Translations under genes and position numbers: made by a program | Assembly: GCA_036558545.1 (NCBI GenBank) | Contig: DATBFJ010000029.1 | Coordinates: 15,831-79,830, forward strand | Direction: 5' to 3' | Origin: JALYGJ01 sp036558545 | GTDB taxonomy: Bacteria; Chloroflexota; Limnocylindria; Limnocylindrales; CSP1-4 | DNA: 64,000 bases | In this document: one piece after another, positions 41,606-49,699 of the stretch | How positions within the stretch are numbered: the stretch's first letter is position 1 | Layout: each line of letters opens with the position of its first letter | Notes under the pieces: generated by a model | Told to the model about the DNA's origin: nothing | Databases searched by the model: none | What the model saw: the letters and a program-made list of their open reading frames with translations, nothing else

Positions 41606-42112
41606 GTGACCGACCGTCTGGTGGTCGGCCTCGTCCGAGGCGTGCATGGCCTGCGCGGCATGGTCCGTGTCGAGGTCCTTTCCGACAATCCGAATCGTTT
41701 CACGGCCGGCAATGTTCTGCACCGCGAGAACGATGACCGGCCGTTGACGATTCTCAGCGCTCATCGTGACGGACCCGGGCTGCTCGTCAGATTCCGCGAA
41801 GTGACCACCCGTGAGGCCGCGGACGGCCTGCGCGACGCATATCTCGAAGCGGACCCCACCGACCTTGCGCAGGACACCTACTACTGGCATGACATCGAGG
41901 GCTGCGCTGTCGCGACCGACGACGGGGAGGAACTCGGCACCGTCGTGGAGGTCTTCCGCGTCGGAGCGTCGGAGGTCTACGTCGTGCGCGGCCAGAGTGG
42001 CGAGGTCCTCGTGCCGGCGGTGACCGATGTCGTCAGGCAGATCGACGTAGTCGCGAAGCGGATAATCGTCGACCGCGAGGCGTTGGGCCTGGACGACAAG
42101 GGCGAGGCCTGA
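41606..42112 (+). CDS. rimM: 16S rRNA processing protein RimM
   Basis: 168 residues from GTG. N-terminal beta-barrel starts LVVGLVRGVHGLRGMVRVEVLSDNPNRF. The PRC-barrel C-terminus shows YYWHDIEGCAV and GEVLVPAVTDVVRQIDVVAKRI. It assists 30S head maturation with S19. trmD follows directly. Confidence 0.94.
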   Translation: MTDRLVVGLVRGVHGLRGMVRVEVLSDNPNRFTAGNVLHRENDDRPLTILSAHRDGPGLLVRFREVTTREAADGLRDAYLEADPTDLAQDTYYWHDIEGCAVATDDGEELGTVVEVFRVGASEVYVVRGQSGEVLVPAVTDVVRQIDVVAKRIIVDREALGLDDKGEA

Positions 42113-42113
42113 C

Positions 42114-42785
42114 TTGCTCAAGATCGATGTCGTCACGATCTTTCCCGAGCTCTTTCCGGGGCCGCTCGGAGCGTCCATCCCGGGCCGGGCCCTCGAACGC
42201 GGGCTTGCTGAGCTGAAGGCACACGATCTGCGTGAGTGGGGGCTCGGGCGCCACCGCAGCGTGGACGACTATCCGTATGGCGGTGGCGCCGGCATGATCC
42301 TGCGAGTAGAGCCCATCGCAGGGGCCCTGGCGGCACTGGCCAAGCCGGAAACGACCAAGGTCCTGCTCGATCCCGGCGGCAAGCGATTTGACCAATCCGT
42401 GGCGCACGATCTGGCCGCGCGTGAACACCTGTTGCTGCTGTGCCCGCGCTACGAAGGCGTCGATGCGCGCGTCCGGGAAATGGTCGATATCGAGGTCTCG
42501 ATCGGCGACTATGTTCTGTCAGGCGGCGAACTGCCCGCGATGGTCGTCATCGACGCCGTCCTGCGCCTGTTGCCGGGTGCCATCGACGAGGCGTCGCCGG
42601 TCGACGAGTCGTTCTCGAACGGATTGCTCGAGTACCCGCAATACACGCGGCCGCCCGAATTCGAGGGCAAGTCAGTGCCGGATGTGCTGCTATCGGGCAA
42701 TCACGGTGCCGTTGACGACTGGCGCCGCGAGCGGGCTCTGGAACGTACTCGCTCCAATCGCCCGGATCTGCTCGACGAGCGCTAG
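42114..42785 (+). CDS. trmD: tRNA (guanine-37-N1)-methyltransferase TrmD
   Basis: 223 residues from TTG 1 nt after the rimM stop. IDVVTIFPELFPGPLGASI, DDYPYGGGAGMILRVEPI, LLCPRYEGVDARV and the trefoil-knot SAM site DYVLSGGELPAMVVIDAV are present. It methylates G37 next to the anticodon to prevent frameshifts. rplS, normally adjacent, is here separated by two inverted genes. Confidence 0.96.
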   Translation: MLKIDVVTIFPELFPGPLGASIPGRALERGLAELKAHDLREWGLGRHRSVDDYPYGGGAGMILRVEPIAGALAALAKPETTKVLLDPGGKRFDQSVAHDLAAREHLLLLCPRYEGVDARVREMVDIEVSIGDYVLSGGELPAMVVIDAVLRLLPGAIDEASPVDESFSNGLLEYPQYTRPPEFEGKSVPDVLLSGNHGAVDDWRRERALERTRSNRPDLLDER

Positions 42786-42891
42786 CTGATTTCGCCAGCC
42801 TCCTGGCAAATGCTGCCCACGGACGGCTCTTGCGGAACATTCCGGACCGGTCCCTCTGTTGCGGTCTGCCTGTATGGGACGGGCCCGACGA

Positions 42892-43272
42892 TCAGTCGCC
42901 TGAGAACATCTGCGCCTTGTCGATTACGCAGAAACGGTTTCCTTCGGGATCGGCCATGACGACGAAGTCAGCGCCCTCTGGCGGCTTCCACTCGACTTCA
43001 GTGGCTCCGAGATCCTTGAGGCGTTTGACCTCGGCGTGTTGGTCGGCCGCGTAGAGATCGAGGTGGATTCTCGGGGGCGCCGCTTGTGGCTCGGCTCTCG
43101 CTGTGTCGAGCGTCAGGTTCGGCCCGTTGCCGACGCGCGGCCTCAGGACCACGCCGTCGTCGTTGTATTCCTCCGGGTCCCGCGCGACATAGTCAAGCGC
43201 TGAACTCCAGAACGCCCGTTGCCGCGCGAGGTCCCGCACGCCACGAATGACCACCGATCCAACGACGAGCAT
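42892..43272 (-). CDS. VOC family protein paired with Ddn-like reductase
   Basis: 126 residues from ATG 43272, 4 nt after the upstream gene's stop. SVVIRGVRDLARQRAFWSSAL and VVMADPEGNRFCVID mark the vicinal-oxygen-chelate fold (glyoxalase-like, often small-molecule binding). IHLDLY may supply one ligand His. Function is not predictable. It is translationally linked to the Ddn-like gene; a longer frame to 43389 lies within that gene and is shadow. Confidence 0.78.
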   Translation of the reverse strand: MLVVGSVVIRGVRDLARQRAFWSSALDYVARDPEEYNDDGVVLRPRVGNGPNLTLDTARAEPQAAPPRIHLDLYAADQHAEVKRLKDLGATEVEWKPPEGADFVVMADPEGNRFCVIDKAQMFSGD

Positions 43273-43276
43273 CGGA

Positions 43277-43699
43277 CTAGGCGCCGGAGACCGGATCGAC
43301 TCGGAAGACCGGATAGTCAGCGGAGTGCGCGACCACCTCTTCGGGCGTCCTGCCGCCGAAGAAGCGGCGGCCCCCGCGCACCTGCTCAAGGAACGCTCTC
43401 AGGATCGGTCCGCGCCGCTCGGCGGCGATCTCAGTGAGGGCGACCTGGTGCTCGTCTTTGCCCCGGCCGAGCGTGCCACATTGCGCCGCTTGAACATTGA
43501 GTACCCAGTTCGCCTCGGCGAACGCGGCGACGATGTATCTGTCGCCGGCCAGCGTGGCGATTGATATGGGCGTCTGGCGCGGCTGGCCGCTCTTCCGCCC
43601 GCGCACGGTCAGCAACTGTTGGCTGCCGACGCCAAAACCGCGCCTGAGCAGGGCCGTATTGAGCCTGACGATCCACGCTGGCGGAGGCTTGGCGGACAT
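43277..43699 (-). CDS. Deazaflavin (F420)-dependent nitroreductase/quinone reductase family protein
   Basis: 140 residues. LLTVRGRKSGQPRQTPISI, GDRYIVAAF and NWVLNVQAA fit the split-barrel Ddn/FGD-like family in which the GRKSG loop binds the F420 phosphate. NWVLNV is a variant of the usual NWYRNL-type motif. Members reduce quinones or nitro compounds with F420H2. Leaderless start: TATAAC 8 nt before ATG. It heads the minus-strand Ddn/VOC operon between trmD and rplS. Confidence 0.8.
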   Translation of the reverse strand: MSAKPPPAWIVRLNTALLRRGFGVGSQQLLTVRGRKSGQPRQTPISIATLAGDRYIVAAFAEANWVLNVQAAQCGTLGRGKDEHQVALTEIAAERRGPILRAFLEQVRGGRRFFGGRTPEEVVAHSADYPVFRVDPVSGA

Positions 43700-43707
43700 G
43701 GACGGAG

Positions 43708-43713
43708 GTTATA
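43708..43713 (-). promoter_or_regulatory. -10 element of the Ddn/VOC operon, predicted leaderless
   Basis: Minus-strand TATAAC ends 8 nt before the ATG at 43699, with no Shine-Dalgarno in between. It lies 13 bp from the divergent rplS -10. Confidence 0.55.
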
Positions 43714-43726
43714 CGCGGTGCCGTTG

Positions 43727-43732
43727 TATACT
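43727..43732 (+). promoter_or_regulatory. -10 element of rplS
   Basis: TATACT with predicted start near 43739, giving a leader of about 58 nt before GTG 43797. GAGGTT at 43705-43710 is a poor -35 at 16-nt spacing. Confidence 0.5.
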
Positions 43733-43796
43733 CGGCCGCCCGACCTGAAAACCGCGGCCGCTATTGCAGCGCGCCAGTCACACAGTGAGTCAAATC

Positions 43797-44144
43797 GTGA
43801 GCGTCATCGACGAAATCAGCGCGGAGCAGCTGCGCACCGACCTGCCCGAACTCGCCTCGGGCGACACCGTGCGCGTTTCTGCCCGCGTCCGTGAGGGCAA
43901 TCGCGAACGCATCCAGGTCTTCGAAGGCACTGTCATGCGCCTCCGCGGCGGCGGCATCAGCCGCTCCATCACGGTCCGCTCGATCCGCAGCGGCGTTGGT
44001 GTCGAGCGCACGTTCAAGATCCATTCGCCGCGCATCGAGAAGATCGAGGTCGTCCGCCACGGCGTCGCGCGGCGCGCCCAGCTGTACTTCCTGCGTGACC
44101 GCGTTGGCAAGGCCGCTTCGCTTCGGGAGCGCCGTCCCTCGTAG
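43797..44144 (+). CDS. rplS: 50S ribosomal protein L19
   Basis: 115 residues. FEGTVMRLRGGGISRSITVRSIRSGVGVERTFKIHSPRIEKIEV is diagnostic, at the 30S-50S interface. Starts: TTG 43764, GTG 43785 and GTG 43797 are in frame; 43797 best fits family length (MSVIDEISAEQL). No strong Shine-Dalgarno is visible. Confidence 0.94.
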   Translation: MSVIDEISAEQLRTDLPELASGDTVRVSARVREGNRERIQVFEGTVMRLRGGGISRSITVRSIRSGVGVERTFKIHSPRIEKIEVVRHGVARRAQLYFLRDRVGKAASLRERRPS

Positions 44145-44178
44145 TTCTCCCGGCGCGGCGGGCGTCCGGCCGACGGAC

Positions 44179-44184
44179 TAACCT
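44179..44184 (+). promoter_or_regulatory. -10 element of rnhB, predicted leaderless
   Basis: TAACCT ends 8 nt before ATG 44193, with no ribosome site between. It also argues against the in-frame TTG at 44184 as start. Confidence 0.45.
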
Positions 44185-44192
44185 TGCCGGCC

Positions 44193-44939
44193 ATGGGGGT
44201 CATCGTCCCGTCCCGGCGTCTTGAGCTCCGGCTCTCCCGTGAGCACGGCTATCGGGTGATCCTTGGCCTCGACGAAGTCGGCGTGGCGCCGTCATCCGGC
44301 CCGGTCGTCGCATGTGCGCTGGCCATGCCACTCGACAAAAAACCGATTCCGGGTGTGCGCGATTCGAAGACGCTTTCCGCTCTGCAACGTGAGCGGCTGG
44401 CGAAGAAGATCTTGCGCCGAGCCACGACCGTTGGCCTGGGCGCTGCCTCTGTGCGCGAGATTGATCAACTGAACATCTATTACGCCACGGTCCTCGCGAT
44501 GAAGCGCGCCGTCACGCGCGCCGGTGCCCACGACTACGTGATCGTCGACGGTCGGCATATCCGCGGCTTCGAGGAACACGCGGGGCCGTACCGAGCGGTG
44601 ATCGACGGCGACGCCCTGTGCTACGCGATTTCGTGTGCGTCGATCGTTGCCAAAGTCACCCGCGATCGACTCATGGCCAAGCTCGCCTTGCGCTATCCGG
44701 GCTACGGGTGGGAGCACAACGCTGGCTACGCCACGCCCGACCACCGCGCCGGGATGGCAGCGCTGGGCGTGACCCCACACCACCGTCGCTCCTTCATCAC
44801 GACCAAGCGCATCCTCCAAGGCGAGCAGACTTCCTTCGACCTGTTCGGCGATTCATTCCCGGACGCGCCAGGCGAGTCCGTGGCGATCCCGATCGATGTC
44901 GGCTCGGACGCTTTGCTCGAGAGGTCCGTCCCGGCCTAG
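44193..44939 (+). CDS. rnhB: Ribonuclease HII with degenerate GRG motif
   Basis: 248 residues. The N-terminal catalytic strand reads ILGLDEVGVAPSSGPVV: the first Asp-Glu pair is kept but the expected GRG following it is GVA. The second part is intact: VIVDGRHIRGF, ASIVAKVTRDRLMAKLA and PGYGWEHNAGYATPDH. The family nicks 5' of single ribonucleotides in DNA, and the GRG motif senses the 2'-OH. Catalytic acids are present; substrate choice could be altered. A C-terminal extension (about 40 residues) follows TKRILQGEQ. Monocistronic. Confidence 0.85.
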   Translation: MGVIVPSRRLELRLSREHGYRVILGLDEVGVAPSSGPVVACALAMPLDKKPIPGVRDSKTLSALQRERLAKKILRRATTVGLGAASVREIDQLNIYYATVLAMKRAVTRAGAHDYVIVDGRHIRGFEEHAGPYRAVIDGDALCYAISCASIVAKVTRDRLMAKLALRYPGYGWEHNAGYATPDHRAGMAALGVTPHHRRSFITTKRILQGEQTSFDLFGDSFPDAPGESVAIPIDVGSDALLERSVPA

Positions 44940-44980
44940 GGCGATAGCCCCGGAATAAGTCAGCGCTAAGTGGCCCTGAC

Positions 44981-44986
44981 TAACGT
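44981..44986 (+). promoter_or_regulatory. -10 element of yraN, predicted leaderless
   Basis: TAACGT ends 7 nt before ATG 44994, with no ribosome site. The in-frame GTG 44970 lies upstream of this box and would not be in the transcript. Confidence 0.45.
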
Positions 44987-44993
44987 TGGCGGG

Positions 44994-45383
44994 ATGCGGA
45001 CGGTTCGCCAGCGACGCGGCGAGTTCGCGGAGGAGATTGCCTGCGAGTGGCTACGCCGGCAGGGTTGGCAGGTGCTCGGGCGTAACGTCAGGGTCGAACC
45101 GCACGACGAGATCGACCTGGTCGCCATCGATCCAGCCGCGCCTGGAGTAGCCGTTTGCGTCGAGGTCCGCTCCGCTCGCAGCCGTGAATTTGGCTCGCCC
45201 GAGGAGCGAGTCAGCGCGAGAAAGATCGGCAGTTTGTATCGGGCTGCGCAGGCGTTCAGTCGGTCCGAGCGGGCATCGCAGCTGGGGGTCGGTCGCCTGA
45301 AGGTCCGTGTCGATCTACTCGTCGTGGATCTTCGAGGCACGACCCCCCGGATTCGTCATCTGAAGGCGCTTGAGCCTGCGTAG
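44994..45383 (+). CDS. yraN: YraN/UPF0102 nuclease-fold protein
   Basis: 129 residues. GEFAEEIACEWLRRQGWQVLGRNVR is the usual N-terminus. The PD-(D/E)XK-like core reads DEIDLVAID then VCVEVRSARSREFG, where the family normally has GEIDLI and EVKTR. The catalytic-position Lys is therefore Arg. A role in DNA processing is suspected for the family but not established. Start ATG 44994 fits both homology and the -10 position. Confidence 0.85.
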   Translation: MRTVRQRRGEFAEEIACEWLRRQGWQVLGRNVRVEPHDEIDLVAIDPAAPGVAVCVEVRSARSREFGSPEERVSARKIGSLYRAAQAFSRSERASQLGVGRLKVRVDLLVVDLRGTTPRIRHLKALEPA

Positions 45384-45735
45384 GCACACGGGCGATGGGC
45401 CAGGCGAATGAACTTTGGCCAAACGGTGCGTTCGCGACCGATTTTGATCTATTCGATGCTCGGGCGGCATGAAGCCTGACCAAAACCGTTACTCGATGGC
45501 CCGGATCGAGCCGGATGATTGAAGCTCATTCGTGCCGGGAATAACCGTGCAAAGCGGGAAATTCGGCCGCTCGTTGTAAACTGCCGCAGGCCGCGAAGAC
45601 GGCTAGCCGCCAAACAGGCGGACATCACACACGCGTGCTGCTCCCCGCGAGGTGCCTCGAACGGCTACCAGGCCACGAGGTTGCGGACCAAGGACACACG
45701 CGGAGGTAGAACCGAACCAGGAGGTCTCCGTTCCC
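45384..45735 (+). promoter_or_regulatory. rpsB: rpsB upstream region, 352 bp without a gene
   Basis: No convincing ORF is seen. TTGTAAACT at 45574-45582 contains a -10-like TAAACT, which would give an rpsB leader of about 145 nt. The leader holds CCGCC/GGCGG and other GC-rich pairings before AGGAGGT near 45720. The distal 190 bp (45384-45570) carry no recognisable element. An S2-responsive leader is possible, as in other bacteria, but not shown. Confidence 0.4.
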
Positions 45736-46701
45736 ATGCCCACCGTGTCCATGCGCCAGCTGCTGGAAGCCGGCATCCACTTCGGCCATCAGACGCGCCG
45801 CTGGAATCCCAAGATGCGCCGCTACATCTTTGCCGAGCGCAACGGGATCCACATAATCGACCTGGCCCAGACGGTCAAGGGCCTCGACGCAGCACTCGAG
45901 TTCGTAAGCGAAACGGTTGCCCGTGGCGATTCGGTGCTGTTCGTTGGCACCAAGAAGCAGGCCCAGGAGCCCATCGCCGAGGAGGCGACCCGGGCGGAAA
46001 TGCCGTACGTCAACCAGCGTTGGCTGGGCGGCATGCTGACCAACTTCGTCACCATCCGAAAGCGACTCGGCCTTCTGGATCAGCTCGAGGCGCGCCACGA
46101 CAACGGCGAGTTCGAGCGCCTGTCCAAGAAGGAGGCGGGCAAGCTGACCGACGAGATGGTCAAGCTCCAGCGCACGCTCGGTGGCATCCGCAAGATGCGC
46201 CGCCTGCCGGGCGCGATGTTCGTCATCGACCCGCAGCGCGAGCACATCGCGGTGGTCGAGGCGCGCAAGCTCGAGATCCCGGTCATCGGCACGGGCGACA
46301 CGAACGTCGATCCGGACATGCTCGACTATGTCATCCCGGCCAACGACGACGCCATTCGCGCCATCCGTCTGCTGTGCCAGCTCGTTGCCGACGCGGCACT
46401 CGAGGGCGCCCAGGAGCGCGCCGCGCGACCGGCCGACGAGCCGATGGCCGCCGCCGTTGAGGAGCAGGAAGAGGCGAGCGACGAGATGGTCGCCGCGCTC
46501 GCTGCGGGTGGCACGTTCAGCTTCGAGCCGGAGCCGGACGAGGATGAGCTGCTGCCGGTGGAATCCGGAGCGGACAGCGAAGAGGCGGACGTCGAGGAAT
46601 CGGCTCCGACCCCGCACGCGCGACCCGCAACGGCCCGTCCGGCAACTGCCCGCCGCACGGCGCCGGCGAAGAAGGACGACGAGGAAGAGTCGGCCGACTG
46701 A
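45736..46701 (+). CDS. rpsB: 30S ribosomal protein S2 with long acidic C-terminal tail
   Basis: 321 residues, about 80 longer than usual. The canonical S2 body spans residues 1-240 (MRQLLEAGIHFGHQTRRWNPKMRRYIF, VNQRWLGGMLTNF, IPANDDAIRAI). The tail is Glu/Asp-rich, then Ala/Pro/Thr-rich (RPATARPATARRTAP), then acidic again. AGGAGGT precedes ATG 45736 by 11 nt; a second ATG at 45751 also fits. The open frame upstream to 45652 lies in the leader and is not used. Head of rpsB-tsf-pyrH-frr-uppS. Confidence 0.95.
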   Translation: MPTVSMRQLLEAGIHFGHQTRRWNPKMRRYIFAERNGIHIIDLAQTVKGLDAALEFVSETVARGDSVLFVGTKKQAQEPIAEEATRAEMPYVNQRWLGGMLTNFVTIRKRLGLLDQLEARHDNGEFERLSKKEAGKLTDEMVKLQRTLGGIRKMRRLPGAMFVIDPQREHIAVVEARKLEIPVIGTGDTNVDPDMLDYVIPANDDAIRAIRLLCQLVADAALEGAQERAARPADEPMAAAVEEQEEASDEMVAALAAGGTFSFEPEPDEDELLPVESGADSEEADVEESAPTPHARPATARPATARRTAPAKKDDEEESAD

Positions 46702-46778
46702 AGCTGGTCAGCCTGCATCACGAAGAAGGAAACGCGATCGCATCGAGATGATCGCATGCACAAGAGCGAAGGAATTCA

Positions 46779-47378
46779 ATGGCTGAGATCACTGCCGAGA
46801 AGGTAAAGAACCTGCGCGAGCGAACTGGCGCGGGCATGATGGACTGCAAGAAGGCACTCCAGGAGACGGACGGCGACGAGGACAAGGCCATCGTCTGGCT
46901 GCGCGAGAAGGGCATCGCTTCCGCGGCCAAGAAGGCCGGTCGCGAGGCGCGCGAGGGCCTGATTCACAGCTACATCCACGCTGGCGGCCGACTCGGCGTG
47001 CTCATCGAGGTCAACAGCGAGACGGACTTCGTCGCACGCAACGAGGAGTTTCAGAAGCTCGTTCAGCTGCTCGCCATGCAGGTCGCCGGCCTTGCGCCGG
47101 AGTACGTGACGGTCGACTCGATCCCGGCCGAAGTCCTTGAGGCAAAACGCGCCGCCCTGCTGGCCGACGAGGCAACGATGAAGAAGCCCGAGAACGTCCG
47201 AGCTCAGATCGTCGAGGGCCAGCTGCGCAAGTGGTATCAGTCGGTCGTTCTCTACGAGCAGCCGTTCCGCGACACGGACCAGTCTGTGGGTGATCTGATC
47301 ACCGACGCGGTGGCTCGGATCGGTGAGAACATTCGCGTACGCCGGTTCACCCGCTATCAGCTCGGGGAGGAGATTTGA
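46779..47378 (+). CDS. tsf: Translation elongation factor Ts (short form)
   Basis: 199 residues, the compact form seen in thermophiles and Chloroflexota. KVKNLRERTGAGMMDCKKALQE is the UBA-like N-terminus; IHAGGRLGVLIEVNSETDFVARNEEF is the EF-Tu contact motif TDFV. It exchanges GDP on EF-Tu. AAGGA precedes the ATG. A 6-bp GCGATC/GATCGC hairpin (46734-46755) stands in the rpsB-tsf gap. Confidence 0.96.
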   Translation: MAEITAEKVKNLRERTGAGMMDCKKALQETDGDEDKAIVWLREKGIASAAKKAGREAREGLIHSYIHAGGRLGVLIEVNSETDFVARNEEFQKLVQLLAMQVAGLAPEYVTVDSIPAEVLEAKRAALLADEATMKKPENVRAQIVEGQLRKWYQSVVLYEQPFRDTDQSVGDLITDAVARIGENIRVRRFTRYQLGEEI

Positions 47379-48169
47379 GCGAGGCCATCGCTCAGCACCT
47401 GGACGTCGCTGCCGTGCCAATCGTGCCCGGCAGTGGCGAGGACGTGCGCTATCGCCGCATCCTGCTGAAGATCAGCGGCGAGGCGCTGATGGGTCGCCGC
47501 TCGTACGGCGTCGATCCTGAGATGACCGTGTTCATCGCTCGACAGGTTCGCGAAGTGCATGGCCTTGGTGTCGAGGTCGCGATAGTCGTCGGCGGCGGCA
47601 ATATCTTCCGTGGCATGGCCGCGGCGGCGACGGGCATGGACCGTGCCACGGCCGACTACATCGGCATGCTGGCAACGGTCATGAACGGGCTGGCCCTGCA
47701 GGACGCGCTGGAGCGCGAGAGCATCCAGACGCGCGTCATGTCGGCGATCGCGATGAGCGAAGTGGCAGAGCCGTACATCCGCCGCCGTGCGGTACGGCAT
47801 CTCGAAAAGGGCCGGGTCATCATCCTCGCCGCGGGAACCGGGAACCCGTACTTCACGACCGACACGGCGGCGGCGCTGCGGGCCGTCGAGATCCACGCCG
47901 AGGTACTGCTCAAGGCGACCAAGGTCGACGGGGTCTACGACAGCGATCCGATGACCAATCCGGACGCCCAGCGCCACGAGCGGCTTGACTACTCTCAGAT
48001 GATCAACGATCGGCTCGAGGTGATCGACGCGACGGCCGTGACCCTGTGCATGGAGAACAACATGCCCATCGTCGTGTTCGATCTCAACCAGCCCGGGCAC
48101 ATCCGGGCGGCGGCCCTCGGCGAGCGTATCGGAACGCTCATCGATGGGGGAGACGGAGACAAACAATGA
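47375..48169 (+). CDS. pyrH: UMP kinase
   Basis: 264 residues. After a roughly 25-residue N-terminal extension, YRRILLKISGEALMG, VVGGGNIFRGM and STATVTLCMENNMPIVVFDL-type segments (here DATAVTLCMENNMPI) match PyrH. It phosphorylates UMP to UDP and is often GTP-activated. TTG overlaps the tsf stop by 4 nt. The first 20 residues are non-conserved, so a later start is possible. Confidence 0.94.
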   Translation: MSEAIAQHLDVAAVPIVPGSGEDVRYRRILLKISGEALMGRRSYGVDPEMTVFIARQVREVHGLGVEVAIVVGGGNIFRGMAAAATGMDRATADYIGMLATVMNGLALQDALERESIQTRVMSAIAMSEVAEPYIRRRAVRHLEKGRVIILAAGTGNPYFTTDTAAALRAVEIHAEVLLKATKVDGVYDSDPMTNPDAQRHERLDYSQMINDRLEVIDATAVTLCMENNMPIVVFDLNQPGHIRAAALGERIGTLIDGGDGDKQ

Positions 48170-48726
48170 CTGACGACATCCGGCGCGATGCCGAGAGCCG
48201 TATGAGTCGCGCTCTGGAGGCACTCGAGCGTGATCTTGCGGCGATCCGCACCGGCAGGGCGGCGACCGCGCTCGTGGAGCGCATCCCGGTTGAGTACTAC
48301 GGCACGTCGACGCCGCTCAATCAGCTTGCCTCGATCAGCGTGCCAGAGGCGCATTCCATCGTGATCCAGCCCTGGGATCGCAGCGCGCTGGGCGCGATCG
48401 AGAAGGCTATTCAGAAGAGCGAAGTCGGGCTCGTGCCCAACGTCGACGGCACGGCGGTGCGCCTGAACATCCCGCCGCTCACCGAAGAGCGTCGCAAGGA
48501 TTTGGTCAAACTCGTCCACAAGCGCATGGAAGAGGCGCGCGTTGAGATCCGCAACCACCGACGCGACGTCGGCGACGAGATCAAGAAGGCCGAAAAGGGC
48601 GGAGATGTGACTTCGGATGAGAGCCGGCGCGAGCAGGACCTGCTTCAGAAAGTGACCGACCGCTGGACCGCCGAGGTCGACCGCGTGGGCAAGCACAAAG
48701 AGCAGGAGATCATGGAGGTCGGATGA
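48166..48726 (+). CDS. frr: Ribosome recycling factor
   Basis: 186 residues from ATG overlapping the pyrH stop by 4 nt. ALERDLAAIRTGRAATALVERIPVEYYG and LTEERRKDLVKLVHKRMEEARVEIRNHRRDV are diagnostic. It splits post-termination ribosomes with EF-G. The open upstream frame is pyrH shadow. Confidence 0.97.
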   Translation: MTDDIRRDAESRMSRALEALERDLAAIRTGRAATALVERIPVEYYGTSTPLNQLASISVPEAHSIVIQPWDRSALGAIEKAIQKSEVGLVPNVDGTAVRLNIPPLTEERRKDLVKLVHKRMEEARVEIRNHRRDVGDEIKKAEKGGDVTSDESRREQDLLQKVTDRWTAEVDRVGKHKEQEIMEVG

Positions 48727-49484
48727 CCTCAGTCGAGGTGAACAGACCGGCCGACAAGTTGGGGGCGGCCGACCCACGACCTGCGGAAGATACGGCCGCT
48801 GATCCACTGCCACGTCACATCGCGATCGTCATGGACGGCAATCGTCGCTGGGCAAAGCTCCACGGCATGTCGGAGGTCGAGGGCCACGCGGCCGGAGTCG
48901 ACGCGATCCGACCAATCGTCGAGCACGCGGCCGATCGCGGCATCGAAGCACTGTCTATCTATGCCTTCTCACGCGAGAACTGGTCGCGCAGCGACGAAGA
49001 GGTCGAGGGTCTCTTCGGACTGCTTGAGGCGGCGATTCGACGCGAGACGCCGGACCTTGTCCAGCAGGGCGTGCGGGTCCAGATCCTGGGTCGGCTGCAC
49101 GAGCTTCCCGAAACAACGCGGGCATCGATTGCGCAGGCAATCGCGGCAACCGCCGGCGGCCGTCGCCTCACCCTGAACGTGGCCTTTAACTACTCGGGGC
49201 GCTCGGAGATAGTCGACGCTGTTCAACGAGCCATGGCCGACGGGCTCGCGACATCCGAGATCACAGAGGAGGTCATTGGCGAGCGTCTCTACACGGCCGA
49301 CGTTCCGCCGCTCGATCTGTTGATCCGAACCGGCGGCGAACAAAGGATCTCCAATTTCCTGATCTGGCAGGCCGCCTACGCCGAGCTCTACTTCACTGAC
49401 CTTCTCTGGCCAGACTTCGAGCCCGCGACCCTGGATGCCGCACTTACCGAGTACGCCCGTCGCACCCGTCGCTTCGGCCGCTGA
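48723..49484 (+). CDS. uppS: Undecaprenyl diphosphate synthase
   Basis: 253 residues. A roughly 30-residue non-conserved N-terminus precedes IAIVMDGNRRWAKLHG (catalytic Asp). LSIYAFSRENWSRS and LLIRTGGEQRISNFLIWQAAYAELYF follow. It makes C55-PP for cell-wall lipid carriers by cis-addition of IPP. ATG overlaps the frr stop by 4 nt; a hairpin 9 nt after the stop likely ends the operon. Confidence 0.96.
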   Translation: MTSVEVNRPADKLGAADPRPAEDTAADPLPRHIAIVMDGNRRWAKLHGMSEVEGHAAGVDAIRPIVEHAADRGIEALSIYAFSRENWSRSDEEVEGLFGLLEAAIRRETPDLVQQGVRVQILGRLHELPETTRASIAQAIAATAGGRRLTLNVAFNYSGRSEIVDAVQRAMADGLATSEITEEVIGERLYTADVPPLDLLIRTGGEQRISNFLIWQAAYAELYFTDLLWPDFEPATLDAALTEYARRTRRFGR

Positions 49485-49492
49485 CCCAGCCT

Positions 49493-49513
49493 TTGATCGG
49501 CGTGACCGATCAA
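49493..49513 (+). terminator. Perfect hairpin downstream of uppS
   Basis: TTGATCGG (49493-49500) pairs with CCGATCAA (49506-49513) over a CGTGA loop: 8 bp, no mismatch. No T-run follows. It likely ends the rpsB-uppS operon. The rest of the 215-bp gap before cdsA shows no gene. Confidence 0.5.
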
Positions 49514-49665
49514 CAGTCGCTCATCCGCGCTGAGAAACGCCAGAGATCGCTCGATGTCGCAATTTCGATCGTCCACGACGATCATTGGTAGCCGGGAGTC
49601 AAAGATTCCTATCGCTCCGCGCCAACACGGGCATTTCCTTCTCGGCTCGTGCGACGGGATATGGG

Positions 49666-49693
49666 TGTGACCGATCTCGTCCCCCGTTAGGCT
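49666..49693 (+). promoter_or_regulatory. cdsA operon promoter, predicted leaderless
   Basis: TGTGAC (49666-49671), 16-nt spacer, TAGGCT (49688-49693). The -10 ends 6 nt before ATG 49700, with no ribosome site between. Confidence 0.5.
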
Positions 49694-49699
49694 CTTGAA

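Noticed and set aside
42794..42807. GCCAG/CTGGC hairpin after trmD
   Set aside because: Only 5 bp and no T-tract; too weak to call a terminator.
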